Assembly: GCF_024453815.1 (NCBI RefSeq)
Contig: NZ_CP072934.1
Span: forward strand, 930,001 to 994,000
Length of the DNA: 64,000 nucleotides
Origin: Corynebacterium pseudogenitalium
GTDB lineage: Bacteria; Actinomycetota; Actinomycetes; Mycobacteriales; Mycobacteriaceae
Direction: 5' to 3'
Positions 43,441-52,496 of the stretch are shown in pieces. The translations under genes and the position numbers were made by a program. The first letter of the stretch is position 1; each line of letters starts with the position of its first letter. The notes beneath the pieces were generated by a model. That model had not been told where the DNA came from. It saw only the letters and a program-made list of their open reading frames with translations, and searched no databases.

Positions 43441-46077
43441 ATGCGCATCCATTCGATCACCATTGAAAACTTCCGTGGTATTCAGCGATTAGAACTCCGA
43501 GACCTGCCAGATACCGGTGTGATCGTGATCCATGGCAACAACGAGGCGGGCAAATCCACCATCCTTGACGCGTTGACGACAGTGCTGAACGAGCGCCATA
43601 CTGCCGGCGGGAAGAAGATTGGCGTGCTCACCCCGATCGGGAGGGACGTTTCGCCTGCGGTACGGCTTGAGGCGACGGTTGGCGATTACAGCTTCACCAT
43701 TGCCAAACAGTGGGGGAAGGGGAAGTACTCGGAGCTCAACATCACCAGACCGCAGCTGCGCCAATACACCGGCCGCGAGGCTGACGACGAGCTTGCGCGG
43801 ATCCTCGCGGAAAACCTTGACCAGGAGCTCGCCTCGACGCTCTTCCTGCGCCAGGGGCAGTTCGCAGCAGGGATCAGCGCAGCTGGCATCCCAAGTGTTG
43901 TGAGGACCCTTGACGGGGACGCTGGACGTAGCGCAGAGGAGGCTGCTTACGATGACACTGCGCTCATGCAGCGCATCAGCGACGAATACGCAGCGTACTT
44001 CACATCGACTGGTCGGCCGCGTGGTGAATACGACAAGCTTCAGAAAGTGGTCGAAGACGCACGCCAACAGCATGAAGAACTGGTGAATCAGAAGCGGAAA
44101 TTCGACGATGAAGTCGTAGAAGTAGAGCGGCTGCAGCAGCAAATGCAGCAGATTCAGGATGAGCTGCCCCAGGCGCAGCAGGATCTCGAAGCCCGACAAG
44201 TCGACGCGAAATACGCCGAAGAGGTCGTTTCCAAGCGCCAGGCAGCTCAGGAGGCTGTGAAGTACGCGGAGCTTACAGCACAGCGCGCCGCACAAGACGT
44301 GGAGAACAGGAAAAAGCTTGAGCAGCGCCTTGCGCAGTTACGTGAGCAACACGTCGCGCTCGAGAAGGAGAGGGCTCTCGCGCAGCAAGCCAACGATGAG
44401 GAAGCAGCAACCATTGCCTCACTCACCGATGCCTTAAAGCGGCACCAAACCGAGCTGGCGAAAGCGCGTGAGACCGCACGTCGTACCCGTGCCATGCGGG
44501 AGTATGCGCTGTGCCAGCAAGAGCTGACGGAATTGCAGGCAGTGCTTGACCAGATCGAGGCCGCACAGACTGAATATCAAAAGCTCGTTTCCGAATCACC
44601 CGTCCGGCCTGTCACCGACGCGGATGCGGCTCGCGCTGAGGAAGCTGCAAGCGAGGTGAAAATCCAACGCACCATCCGCGCCGCGGCGACCGCAAAGCTG
44701 ACCGTGCGTGCCGAAGACGCCACGTTCATCCACGATGACGCCCCCACTCACGTTGATGGGGAGCGGACCATCGAGCTTTTCGACGCCACCACCTTCCAAT
44801 TCGGTGAATTCCATCTCGCGTACAGCGCGGGTGCCAACAGTGTGGGTGAACACGGTGCGGTGGAGGCAGCAGAGCGTGCGCTTGAAGAAATGCTCGCGGA
44901 GCTCGGTTGTGAAGACGTTGCGGAAGTGCGTGCGAAGCGTGATGAGCACCGAGCCTTTGCCCAGGGCGTGGAGGAGGCGAAGCGGCGTCGAGAAGATATT
45001 CTCGCAGGCAGAGACCTGTCTGCGCTACAGGAACGCCACGTGCGACTGCAGAAACTGCACTCGGAACACGCAGCAACCCTGGGCGAGGATCCCGCGGAGT
45101 TGGAACGAGAAGTCGCGGAGCAGGAATTCGAATCCGCCGAAGCAGCCTTACAGACGGCACAGCATGATGCAGAAGTAGCTGCCGCCGCATTGGAGCCCCA
45201 CCGAGAACGCAAAGCGCAACAAGCGCTACTGGTTCTGGAGACGAAACTTTCGACCCACGAGGAAGTTGTGCAAAACGCAAAAGAAGAGCTGCGCGCAGAC
45301 CAGGAACACGCCACATTTGAAGAATTGGATGCGGCCCAGCAAGCCGCAGCAGAAAGCCTTAGCGCCGCCCGTGCCACGCTGGATGAAGTGACGGCGGCGG
45401 CACAGGACGCGAATGTTGATATGGCACAGGCACTGCTCGAGAGCGCGCAGACCCGTTTAGTGAACCTGCAGGATCGCTACACAGCGGCCGACAAGCGCAT
45501 CGCAGAGCTGAAAAGCTACTTCGAGATGGCCTCCGGCATTGCGGAAAAGGTTGACCGCGCTGAAGCAACCCTCGATGCTGCCGAATCTGAATACCACCGC
45601 ACGAAGCGTCGCGCCGAGGCAACCAAACTCTTATACGACACACTGCAGCGCTACCGCGAAGAAGCGAATGCGCGCTATGCGGCACCGTTCGCTGCGGCGC
45701 TCGAAGGGTATGCGGGGGCGTTGTTCGGCCGAGATGTGGAATTCGAACTGGACGACCAACTACAAATCACTCGGCGAAACGTCGCGGGTGTGTCACTACC
45801 GATCGAAGAACTATCCGGTGGTGCGCAAGAACAATTGGCACTGCTGACCCGCTTCGCGATAGCAGAGCTTGTCGCCCGCGACGGCACCTCCCCAGTTCCT
45901 GTGGTCATTGACGACGCTCTTGGAGCAACAGACCCGCACCGCCTGCAACTGATGAACGCACTGTTTAATAGGGTGGGCAAGCACGCTCAAGTCATTGTGC
46001 TGACCTGCTATCCCAACCGTTACGACGGCGTGTCCAGCGACAACCGTTACGAAATTGAGCAACTGAAGACTAATTGA
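43441..46077 (+). CDS. Rad50/YhaN-like SMC-type ATPase without zinc hook
   Basis: An 878-residue coiled-coil ATPase, the likely partner of the MRE11-like protein. Walker A GNNEAGKST is near residues 32-40, the ABC signature ELSGGAQEQLAL near 787, and Walker B VVIDDALGATDP near 820. Two long coiled coils (about 195-380 and 480-730) flank a central region. True Rad50/SbcC has a CxxC zinc hook at the coil apex; here only scattered single cysteines exist, so the hook is missing, as in YhaN-type proteins. The ATG directly follows the previous stop codon, consistent with coupled translation and equal amounts. Confidence 0.87.
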   Translation: MRIHSITIENFRGIQRLELRDLPDTGVIVIHGNNEAGKSTILDALTTVLNERHTAGGKKIGVLTPIGRDVSPAVRLEATVGDYSFTIAKQWGKGKYSELNITRPQLRQYTGREADDELARILAENLDQELASTLFLRQGQFAAGISAAGIPSVVRTLDGDAGRSAEEAAYDDTALMQRISDEYAAYFTSTGRPRGEYDKLQKVVEDARQQHEELVNQKRKFDDEVVEVERLQQQMQQIQDELPQAQQDLEARQVDAKYAEEVVSKRQAAQEAVKYAELTAQRAAQDVENRKKLEQRLAQLREQHVALEKERALAQQANDEEAATIASLTDALKRHQTELAKARETARRTRAMREYALCQQELTELQAVLDQIEAAQTEYQKLVSESPVRPVTDADAARAEEAASEVKIQRTIRAAATAKLTVRAEDATFIHDDAPTHVDGERTIELFDATTFQFGEFHLAYSAGANSVGEHGAVEAAERALEEMLAELGCEDVAEVRAKRDEHRAFAQGVEEAKRRREDILAGRDLSALQERHVRLQKLHSEHAATLGEDPAELEREVAEQEFESAEAALQTAQHDAEVAAAALEPHRERKAQQALLVLETKLSTHEEVVQNAKEELRADQEHATFEELDAAQQAAAESLSAARATLDEVTAAAQDANVDMAQALLESAQTRLVNLQDRYTAADKRIAELKSYFEMASGIAEKVDRAEATLDAAESEYHRTKRRAEATKLLYDTLQRYREEANARYAAPFAAALEGYAGALFGRDVEFELDDQLQITRRNVAGVSLPIEELSGGAQEQLALLTRFAIAELVARDGTSPVPVVIDDALGATDPHRLQLMNALFNRVGKHAQVIVLTCYPNRYDGVSSDNRYEIEQLKTN

Positions 46078-46120
46078 TGGATGCTATGAACATGATTGGG
46101 GATCTACTACAGTGAGAGGT

Positions 46121-46594
46121 ATGTCTGACGCACCACACTGGCTCAGCGACGCCGAACAGGACCTCTGGCGGCTCATGCTTGCCACTTCGCGGAAGATTTC
46201 CCGCGCTCTCGACGACACCCTCCAGGCAGATTCCAATCTCTCTTCGCCAGAGTTCTCGGTGCTTGTCAGTCTGTCTGAAGCTGAAGAACACACCATGCGG
46301 TTGCGCGATCTGTGCTGGGTTCTGGAGTGGGACCGTTCTCGCACTTCGCACCAGGTCACCCGCATGGAGAAGCGCGGGCTGGTGTTGAAACAGAAATGCC
46401 CTGGTGATGCTAGAGGTGTTCTCGTCACCTTGACTGACGACGGCTTGCGTCGTCTGGAGGCAGCGGCACCAGGCCATGTTGAAAGCGTTCGGCGGCTCGT
46501 CTTTGACCACCTTGACCCCAACGATATCCCGACGCTGACCAAGTTCTTCCAAGGAGTACTTGGGGCTCAAGCCAACTCCCAGCTCCGTAGATAG
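46121..46594 (+). CDS. MarR-family transcriptional regulator
   Basis: A 157-residue winged-helix regulator. The DNA-binding part is at about 50-105 (MRLRDLCWVLEWDRSRTSHQVTRMEKRGLV), where the usual LA..L....S.VTR.V..LE..G pattern of MarR proteins is clear. The dimer helices at both ends are present. ATG at 46121 is preferred over GTG at 46112. It lies 43 bases after the Rad50-like gene and 21 before pspC. Its ligand and targets are unknown; an autoregulatory site in the 43-base gap is possible but no palindrome is evident. Confidence 0.88.
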   Translation: MSDAPHWLSDAEQDLWRLMLATSRKISRALDDTLQADSNLSSPEFSVLVSLSEAEEHTMRLRDLCWVLEWDRSRTSHQVTRMEKRGLVLKQKCPGDARGVLVTLTDDGLRRLEAAAPGHVESVRRLVFDHLDPNDIPTLTKFFQGVLGAQANSQLRR

Positions 46595-46615
46595 CCAAAA
46601 GGAAAGCGAGGCGCT

Positions 46616-46849
46616 ATGTCCTTCCCAATGAACCAACCCCAGTACCAGCCAAACCCTAGCCCAAAGCGCCTGCAGCGCTCCATGGTGGACAAATATATTG
46701 CCGGGGTTTGCGGGGGAATCGCGGAGTATGCTGGCCTCGATCCTGCACTTGTTCGAATCGGTATCGTGCTTATCGGACTCGTTACGGCGTTTGTACCTTT
46801 GTTCATTCTTTATGTTGTGGCCTGGATTGTGATTCCGCCGGAGTTTTAA
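46616..46849 (+). CDS. PspC-domain small membrane protein
   Basis: A 77-residue protein with the PspC signature DKYIAGVCGGIAEYAGLDPALVRI at residues 25-48 and one membrane helix at 48-72 (VLIGLVTAFVPLFILYVVAWIVI). The PspC domain takes part in phage-shock and envelope stress responses in other bacteria. AAGGAAAGCGAGG lies before the ATG. It is the last core-type gene before the accessory region. Confidence 0.88.
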   Translation: MSFPMNQPQYQPNPSPKRLQRSMVDKYIAGVCGGIAEYAGLDPALVRIGIVLIGLVTAFVPLFILYVVAWIVIPPEF

Positions 46850-46937
46850 CGCATGAAGGCTCTCTGACGGTGCTGGAGTGCTACACTCAACCCGTTCTGT
46901 ACCGAGCTGTCTATTTTGCGTAAGGGAGATGTTCGCG

Positions 46938-47096
46938 GTGCCGGAAACCAAGGATGAGATGCGTAATCGCCGACCGGGCTCGGCGCGCCCACTGGCGTTC
47001 GTAAAAGTTGACCCCGATGAGATTAATTCGAGTGATAACTTTCAGTGGATCGTGGATCTGGTCAAAAGGAGCGCCGAGAAGGAAAGCGGGCAGTAG
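46938..47096 (+). CDS. Small protein of unknown function
   Basis: A 52-residue charged protein. The start is probably the GTG at 46938, since AAGGGAGA (46922-46929) lies 8 bases before it; an ATG at 46929 directly touches this site and is less likely. The end reads DPDEINSSDNFQWIVDLVKR, which resembles part of the small protein at 54650-54829 (DTDDEIDYGWICDLI). The two bracket the accessory region. No known family is recognised. Confidence 0.5.
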   Translation: MPETKDEMRNRRPGSARPLAFVKVDPDEINSSDNFQWIVDLVKRSAEKESGQ

Positions 47097-47581
47097 TTGC
47101 CGCTTTGTTGTAAACGAAGCGAGAACCCCGCCACCAAGCAAAACGCCAGGCAGCGGGGGTAATGGAGCCATTTGCGAAACTCCCTAACCTCCCCAAACGC
47201 AACCCCTTACAAAACGTTTCCCGCCAAAACCCACGCACATTTCCCGCCCACTCCTCGAAAAACGTTATCACCAGCACAAATGCACTCCTACCATCGGATC
47301 TAAAATCGCTCTCGGATACCCCCTTCCCTCGACTGAGAGCAAGCCATTGTGCATGGTGATGGTGTGGAATGAGTCATCTTTCATGCTTGTCTACTGCGTA
47401 AATGACAGCGCCAGTTTTGACCACGCCGAAAAGATTGTGATCACTGGTGTAGTTGATGATGCGTATCAGGAGATGAGAGTAGATCCTACGGGAACGATGC
47501 CGGACTACCGCGCAGCCTAAGTGGGGTGGGAGGTTATGATAATGAAGACTTCATAGTTTTCGTATCAACTTTTCCAAGAAA
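47097..47581. other. 485-base stretch with little coding signal
   Basis: Lower in G+C than the flanks. A C-rich plus-strand segment near 47170-47260 carries a 65-codon frame (47162-47359) with no protein-like features. The right part holds the candidate small gene at 47356-47520 and an A/T-rich segment just before the CAP gene that likely carries its promoter. No tRNA, IS end or CRISPR unit was seen. Confidence 0.55.
47356..47520 (+). CDS. Possible small gene (54 codons)
   Basis: An open frame from ATG at 47356 to TAA at 47520 encodes 54 residues, beginning MVMVWNESSFMLVYCVNDSA and ending with GTMPDYRAA. The composition is protein-like (mixed hydrophobic and acidic residues), unlike neighbouring frames. 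A GAGAG lies 13 bases upstream, too far for a good ribosome site. It may be the remnant of a longer gene, as the frame stays open upstream to about 47190 without a good start. Low confidence. Confidence 0.3.
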   Translation: MMVWNESSFMLVYCVNDSASFDHAEKIVITGVVDDAYQEMRVDPTGTMPDYRAA

Positions 47582-48232
47582 GTGTTTACAGTGCCTAACC
47601 CGCAACAACTCATGCAGTACGCCGGTGCTGCTGTTACCGTCATCGTCCTGATCCTGGGACTTATTTTCGGGACAGGGGATTTATCCTCGTCTTCCGATAA
47701 TGGGGCACAAACGCCCCCATCGAACAGTGCGAAACCGTCGAATAGTCCTGCGCCCTCGAACGGTGGGCGCAAACCGGATGCTGACGGGTGCGTGAAAAAC
47801 ACTCCTGATTATTTCAAGTGCAAACAGGAAAACAGCAAGCTTGGTAAGAAGAACCCGCCTTTAACCTCTAGTGATATTCAGCAAGCGCGTAGGGCTCAAT
47901 TCATGCAGATTGTCGAATGGCGGTCTAATGATAAGCACGCTAACCCACTTACGTATGATCTTTCTCTAGAAGCAACAGCACAGCGGTTTGCTAATGAACT
48001 TGCTCAAACGCCTGGGGATGAGATCTGGCACTCGAATTATAATACTCGTGGGCTAGAAAACGTGGCATTTGATACATACACTTACAAGAATTTCTTTAAC
48101 ATTTTCGCTGGTTCGGTTGGGCATGCAAGTACCATGGCAACGAACGGGCGTGCTCCTAAAGTCGGTATCGGTATTGCTCAAGACCCCGTAACAGGACATT
48201 ACTTCTGCGTACAACACTTCGCAGACAAGTAA
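47582..48232 (+). CDS. Membrane-anchored CAP/SCP-domain protein
   Basis: A 216-residue protein. One N-terminal helix (residues 11-31) anchors it to the membrane, followed by a Ser/Pro/Asn-rich linker (35-65) and a CAP (SCP/PR1) domain. The domain shows RAQFMQIVEWRSNDK near 104, EIWHSNYNTRGLENVAF near 145-161 and the C-terminal GHYFCVQHFAD. Bacterial CAP proteins are extracellular; functions are poorly known. Start is GTG at 47582 or 47591. A strong terminator follows. Base composition is lower in G+C than the core genes, in keeping with transfer. Confidence 0.82.
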   Translation: MFTVPNPQQLMQYAGAAVTVIVLILGLIFGTGDLSSSSDNGAQTPPSNSAKPSNSPAPSNGGRKPDADGCVKNTPDYFKCKQENSKLGKKNPPLTSSDIQQARRAQFMQIVEWRSNDKHANPLTYDLSLEATAQRFANELAQTPGDEIWHSNYNTRGLENVAFDTYTYKNFFNIFAGSVGHASTMATNGRAPKVGIGIAQDPVTGHYFCVQHFADK

Positions 48233-48253
48233 TCGGGTATCTGGGGAGAGCAC

Positions 48254-48294
48254 ACCTACTAGGTAGTTGGAATAAACCTACCTAGTAGGTTTTT
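48254..48294 (+). terminator. Intrinsic terminator after the CAP-domain gene
   Basis: A perfect 13-bp stem (ACCTACTAGGTAG at 48254-48266, complement at 48278-48290) with an 11-base loop is followed by TTTT. It begins 21 bases after the stop. Confidence 0.9.
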
Positions 48295-48367
48295 CTGTTT
48301 GCGCTGGGTGGTGTAGGAACAGGCGTGTGCCAGATTGACACAGCGTGCCCCCATGCGCGAACCTTCC

Positions 48368-49426
48368 TCAACGCGATGGAGGATTCTTCCTCTTGCGCGT
48401 TGAATTCGCTTCAAGATCAAACCCGAGTTGATCAAACAGTTTCTGCTGGTGTCCTAGCACCCGTTGAGCATCTGCCTGGATCACTTTCTGCCTGACACTT
48501 AACGCGACACTGCGCGCAAACATCTCTTCAGCAGAAAACTTCCCTGAATCCTGATCCGCTTCGAACTCCTGATAATCCTCGGTGAACTGTTGAACTTGCT
48601 CGATGACTCTTTCAACATCATCTTTTATCTCAAATACTTCATTGCGCCGTGGCAGACCATCCCAAAGATTCTGATATGGCAATTCGGATACATCTCGCAT
48701 GTACGCCACCGGCTGAAAACCGAAACAAAATGTTTCTGTTCGTCGGGATGGATCGTCAATCCAGTGGAACGTCGCCCCGATAAAACCATCTTGAAGACAC
48801 GCTCCAAAACCAATCTCGTCGTGCATCTGCAAATCGAGAATCTGACAGGCGTTTGAATACGGCGCGAACCAGTCCTCTGGGCAGGTTGGATCAAGTCCTC
48901 GCACGTGCTCGTAATCCTTGTAAAGTAGAAGATTGAACGTTTGAACCATGTCAAGATCGTGCAAGTAGCGCCGAAGATCTTCCGGTACCTCATAACCTAC
49001 GTCGTACATCTTGCACCCGAAATGCTTCACGTAATACCGAGCAAGGTGACGCTGATCAAAAGGGGTATCCGCAAAAATCTCATCCCAGTTGAATTTGCGC
49101 CGGTTTTTGAAATACTCCAGGTCATCCAAGATGAAATCCATGAAATGGTCATACGCCATGTCAAACGGCTGCGAGAACTGGTTATTGCAGTAAGCACAGA
49201 TGGTTTTACCAAACATGAAGATTCCATGATTCGGACCACTCATCTTGTAAAAGCGTCCATCACTGCCGATAGTGCCTAACGGTTGTCTACCGCCTGCTTC
49301 CCAAATCTTCTTGATCCGGGAACTCTTGAAAGCGTGTTCCTGGGTATCAGCGGGACGTTCCTCACAAATCCAGCACATCTTGCGATCACGCCGAGGAAAC
49401 GCCGGGTTCGACTTCTTCTTCACCAT
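48368..49426 (-). CDS. HNH-like zinc protein, third gene of the Type III R-M operon
   Basis: A 352-residue protein of unknown function. The N-terminus has an HNH-type zinc arrangement: Cys18 and Cys21 (CWIC), then TQEHAF with His31, then Cys77 and Cys80 in ICAYCNNQF. The pattern CxxC, EHxF, CxxCN is typical of HNH nucleases with structural zinc. The rest (100-352) is not recognised; the last 20 residues are basic. Its ATG follows the res stop codon with no gap (TAAATG), so it should be translated together with res. It could be an added nuclease or effector. No signal peptide is seen. Confidence 0.8.
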   Translation of the reverse strand: MVKKKSNPAFPRRDRKMCWICEERPADTQEHAFKSSRIKKIWEAGGRQPLGTIGSDGRFYKMSGPNHGIFMFGKTICAYCNNQFSQPFDMAYDHFMDFILDDLEYFKNRRKFNWDEIFADTPFDQRHLARYYVKHFGCKMYDVGYEVPEDLRRYLHDLDMVQTFNLLLYKDYEHVRGLDPTCPEDWFAPYSNACQILDLQMHDEIGFGACLQDGFIGATFHWIDDPSRRTETFCFGFQPVAYMRDVSELPYQNLWDGLPRRNEVFEIKDDVERVIEQVQQFTEDYQEFEADQDSGKFSAEEMFARSVALSVRQKVIQADAQRVLGHQQKLFDQLGFDLEANSTRKRKNPPSR

Positions 49427-52400
49427 TTACTCGCCCGCTTTCGTCCTCGCTTTCACTCCCACGGACTTACCCTCGTGCAAGTCCTCAATGATCTCGATGA
49501 CCCCATCTGAGTTCAGCACGGATGTGAAATACACGTCCACGTCGTTGTTCCGCAGTTGCTCGAAGAACTTAGATGCACTCGTAATTGCTTTTACTTCAGT
49601 CCCGCGCAGTTGCGAATCCTCATCCATTCCCTTCGTTTCAGCCACGAAGTTGACTGATTTGCGCCCGTTCTTGCGCTTGATCACGTACATAAAGTCAGGC
49701 GAAGTCGTTTGCCCCGAGTAGGTGGGGATCTTGATCGAACGGGTGGGGATCTTGCCGAATACTTCAACTACCCCGTCGAATTTCTTCGAGAGTGAATCCA
49801 TGATGGTGTCGCGCTCAATCGAACTATCCCAGTCGAACACGTCATACAGGTACGTCTCCGGGGGAACCTTTTCGTTATCCTGGAAGCGTCCCAAGCGGGT
49901 GCGCTCGATGGTGTCTTTCGGGGAACCGTCAGTCCTGGTCAGCGGATTGTCACCACCGCGCACGCCGACGAGGGCGTATTCAAACCGGGTAGCGAACTCC
50001 CGGTCAAACCATTCGTGGAACCGGCGCAGGAACCTATTGAGACTTTCTATGTTGAAGTGAGAGTCTTGCAGGTTGAGCACATCATTATTCCGCGCGAGCG
50101 CCCGGTGGATCGTGTCCACGGGAAGTGCCGTGGACGTGTGCGCCCGCTTCAAGAACTCCCCGTAAGGCAGATGCGTGTTCGACTCGTGGTGTCCCGCGAC
50201 CGTATAAGTCTTCGGCAGGGACAGTTCCCGCCCGCGTCGAACCTCTTTTTCTAAGACCTTCCTCGTATCGCGCACGAAAATGCGGGCATTGTTTTGCAAG
50301 ACCTCATCCAGCCCCGCGTCGATCTGCTCCGGCGACAACTCTTGGATGAGCAGGATGTACTTCTGCGTGAGCGTTTCCCACAGCGAGCGCAAACGCTCGT
50401 AAGCCCTCGGGCGAATCTTGGCGCTGCGCTTGAGGGCTTCCTTGTGTCCTGGTTTCTCTTTCCTGATGCGATTCTTGTTCACGCCCGTTGCGAACTCGGG
50501 GTAGGTCTGGAGGAACGCGCCTAGTTTGTCCTCTTTCACCTCGCCGGACGGTTCGATGAAGCCACCCATAAGCATTTCAGCCATGAGGAACGTCGGCTCC
50601 ACCCCACGCGCCTTCGCCACGTCCGCCAGCCGGTCATTCACGTTAATCACGCGCACGGTGTCCGCATTAATCTCATCGACCAACTGATCAGCAAACTCGC
50701 GCTCGGTGAAGTCCACGAGATAGGTCAAGAAGAACTGATGAGCATCAGCAGTCACCCGATTGCCGTACTCATCCACCGGAAGGCGAAGCCCACGCCCAAC
50801 CTCTTGCAGTTTCGAGTTCTCCGAACCGGACGAGCGCATCTTCACGATCTGGAATACCGTGGGCAAATCCCAGCCTTCTCGAAGGGTCCACTTCGAGAAG
50901 ATGAACCGCATGACGTTGTAGTGCCCACGCTCATCTCTAAACGACATGAGTTTGTTCTTATCGCGCAGAATCGCTTGAACCTGTTTGGTCACCTGCTCAT
51001 CAGTAGCGTTCAAGTCTTCCGCGAAATAGCCACCATGAGCACCTTCTATGTTTTGCAAGGTCGCTTCCAGATACGGCAGGTACTCCTGCATAGCCGGGGT
51101 GAGCGCCCCGTCCTCGTAAATCTCGGTGATTGTGTCCTCGATGGACTTTCTCAGTTTGCGCTCGAATGCAACCTTTAACCAACCGTCGTTGTTTTCCCCA
51201 CGGTAGGAGTGAATGGAGTCGATGAAAAACAGCGTGGACGGCTTGATCTTGCGCTCACGCTCAAATAAGTCTCGCTCGATCTTGAAGTGGTTAGCGAGCG
51301 CTTGCTCCAGCATCGTCTCCTGATAGGACTGGGAGAACGAGCCGGTCATGATTGCGTAGTCCTTGGGCAACTCCGCACCGTTAGACAACATGGCGACGTT
51401 TACGCCGGAATCTTTCGACTTACCCACGTTCTCTAGCAAGATCCCGGATAGTGACGGGTGAATCATCCCGAGCAGGTTGTTCTGTTTATCCAGGTGGTAG
51501 GACTTGCCGGTGGACTCATTGCGGATCGTGACCGTCTTCTCCTTTGCGTTAAGCGCGGTCACTTTCAGTTTGACCTCATCTTCCCCGATAGCATCCGGGT
51601 ACTGCACCTTCACACCCTTGACGAGCAAGTTGTTGAAGGCTTGCGCTGAGTTCAGTTCGTAGACAAGGTTTTCATAATCCGGCGTGGACGGCTTGGTTTT
51701 CGTCCCTTTAGTTCTGGGGAAGGTCGCGCCATAGCGGATGATGACCCCTGGCTGAAGCTCTTCGACAATTCTCTTGAAGGTGGCTTGGTTGCGGGCGAAA
51801 CGGTGTGGCTCATCGATAATCACGACTGGACGAGTGCGGGCGAGAATATCCAACGGGCGAGACGAGTCATATCCATCAGCGGTAAGCGTTTGGTCGTAAT
51901 CGTCGCGCGAGAGCGTGGGAGATTGCAGCATTGCGCCGGTCATGATGAGCGCGTCGATGCGTTTAGCATCGTAATCAGCACCTTCGGCGTACTCCCGAAT
52001 CTCGGGCGGGATCATCCGTCGCCGTCCCCGCTTGTGCTTCGGCTTGCCCGCGAGCGTTTGCAGCACAATCTGTGAATCGTAGAACTTACGGAAGTGTTCG
52101 TCCGCGTAGTCCGAGCGGATGAAATCACTCGTACCCTCTCGAATCGGCGCTGATGGGGTAAGCAAAATGAACTTATTGAACCCGTAGCGAGCGTGAAGTT
52201 CGTACATGGTGCGGGTAAACACATAGGTCTTGCCCGTACCAGTTTCCATGCGCACGTCTAGCCCGAGGTAGTTCTTCGCGCTGGACATGCGCTTCTCGGG
52301 AGGAATCATGGGTAAGTCGATAACGCGCCCACCTTGTATGTCCTCGATGTTCTCCTGAATCGTCGGGAGCATGTCCGAGGTGATCTCGGGGTTGACGGCT

Positions 52401-52492
52401 GATCTCGCACCGAAGTCCACTCCCTCAAACACGGTCGTGACCGCTTGCACCGCTAGGCGCTGATGCTCTAATTCCTGGAGCCTGACTTTCAT
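49427..52492 (-). CDS. res: Type III restriction-modification system, restriction subunit Res
   Basis: A 1021-residue Res subunit. It has an SF2 helicase core: ETGTGKTYVF near residue 82-91 (Walker A), VVIIDEPHRF near 220 (DExH box) and GRGLRLP near 580 (motif VI region). The PD-ExK nuclease is at the C-terminus, TSPDFMYVI then FVAETKG near 932-956. Type III enzymes need two head-to-head sites, translocate or slide on DNA using ATP, and cut some 25 bases from one site. It starts 4 bases after the mod stop. Motifs are complete, so it should be active. Confidence 0.94.
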   Translation of the reverse strand: MKVRLQELEHQRLAVQAVTTVFEGVDFGARSAVNPEITSDMLPTIQENIEDIQGGRVIDLPMIPPEKRMSSAKNYLGLDVRMETGTGKTYVFTRTMYELHARYGFNKFILLTPSAPIREGTSDFIRSDYADEHFRKFYDSQIVLQTLAGKPKHKRGRRRMIPPEIREYAEGADYDAKRIDALIMTGAMLQSPTLSRDDYDQTLTADGYDSSRPLDILARTRPVVIIDEPHRFARNQATFKRIVEELQPGVIIRYGATFPRTKGTKTKPSTPDYENLVYELNSAQAFNNLLVKGVKVQYPDAIGEDEVKLKVTALNAKEKTVTIRNESTGKSYHLDKQNNLLGMIHPSLSGILLENVGKSKDSGVNVAMLSNGAELPKDYAIMTGSFSQSYQETMLEQALANHFKIERDLFERERKIKPSTLFFIDSIHSYRGENNDGWLKVAFERKLRKSIEDTITEIYEDGALTPAMQEYLPYLEATLQNIEGAHGGYFAEDLNATDEQVTKQVQAILRDKNKLMSFRDERGHYNVMRFIFSKWTLREGWDLPTVFQIVKMRSSGSENSKLQEVGRGLRLPVDEYGNRVTADAHQFFLTYLVDFTEREFADQLVDEINADTVRVINVNDRLADVAKARGVEPTFLMAEMLMGGFIEPSGEVKEDKLGAFLQTYPEFATGVNKNRIRKEKPGHKEALKRSAKIRPRAYERLRSLWETLTQKYILLIQELSPEQIDAGLDEVLQNNARIFVRDTRKVLEKEVRRGRELSLPKTYTVAGHHESNTHLPYGEFLKRAHTSTALPVDTIHRALARNNDVLNLQDSHFNIESLNRFLRRFHEWFDREFATRFEYALVGVRGGDNPLTRTDGSPKDTIERTRLGRFQDNEKVPPETYLYDVFDWDSSIERDTIMDSLSKKFDGVVEVFGKIPTRSIKIPTYSGQTTSPDFMYVIKRKNGRKSVNFVAETKGMDEDSQLRGTEVKAITSASKFFEQLRNNDVDVYFTSVLNSDGVIEIIEDLHEGKSVGVKARTKAGE

Positions 52493-52496
52493 TGTC

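Noticed and set aside
46070-46951. 293-codon minus-strand frame over the marR and pspC genes
   Set aside because: Antisense to two genes with clear domains; no motif in its own product.
47162-47359. 65-codon plus-strand frame
   Set aside because: Pro/Asn/Ser-rich random-looking product without ribosome site; the base composition of a C-rich segment explains the open frame.
46850-47580. Search for a copy of the tRNA-Arg 3' end as an attachment repeat
   Set aside because: No stretch matching the last 15-20 bases of the tRNA was seen by eye at the left border, so no att site is claimed.
48252-48266. CACACCTACTA in the CAP-gene terminator considered as another copy of the CCTACTA promoter element
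   Set aside because: Here the sequence is one arm of a perfect terminator stem downstream of a gene, with no promoter after it; similarity is probably chance.
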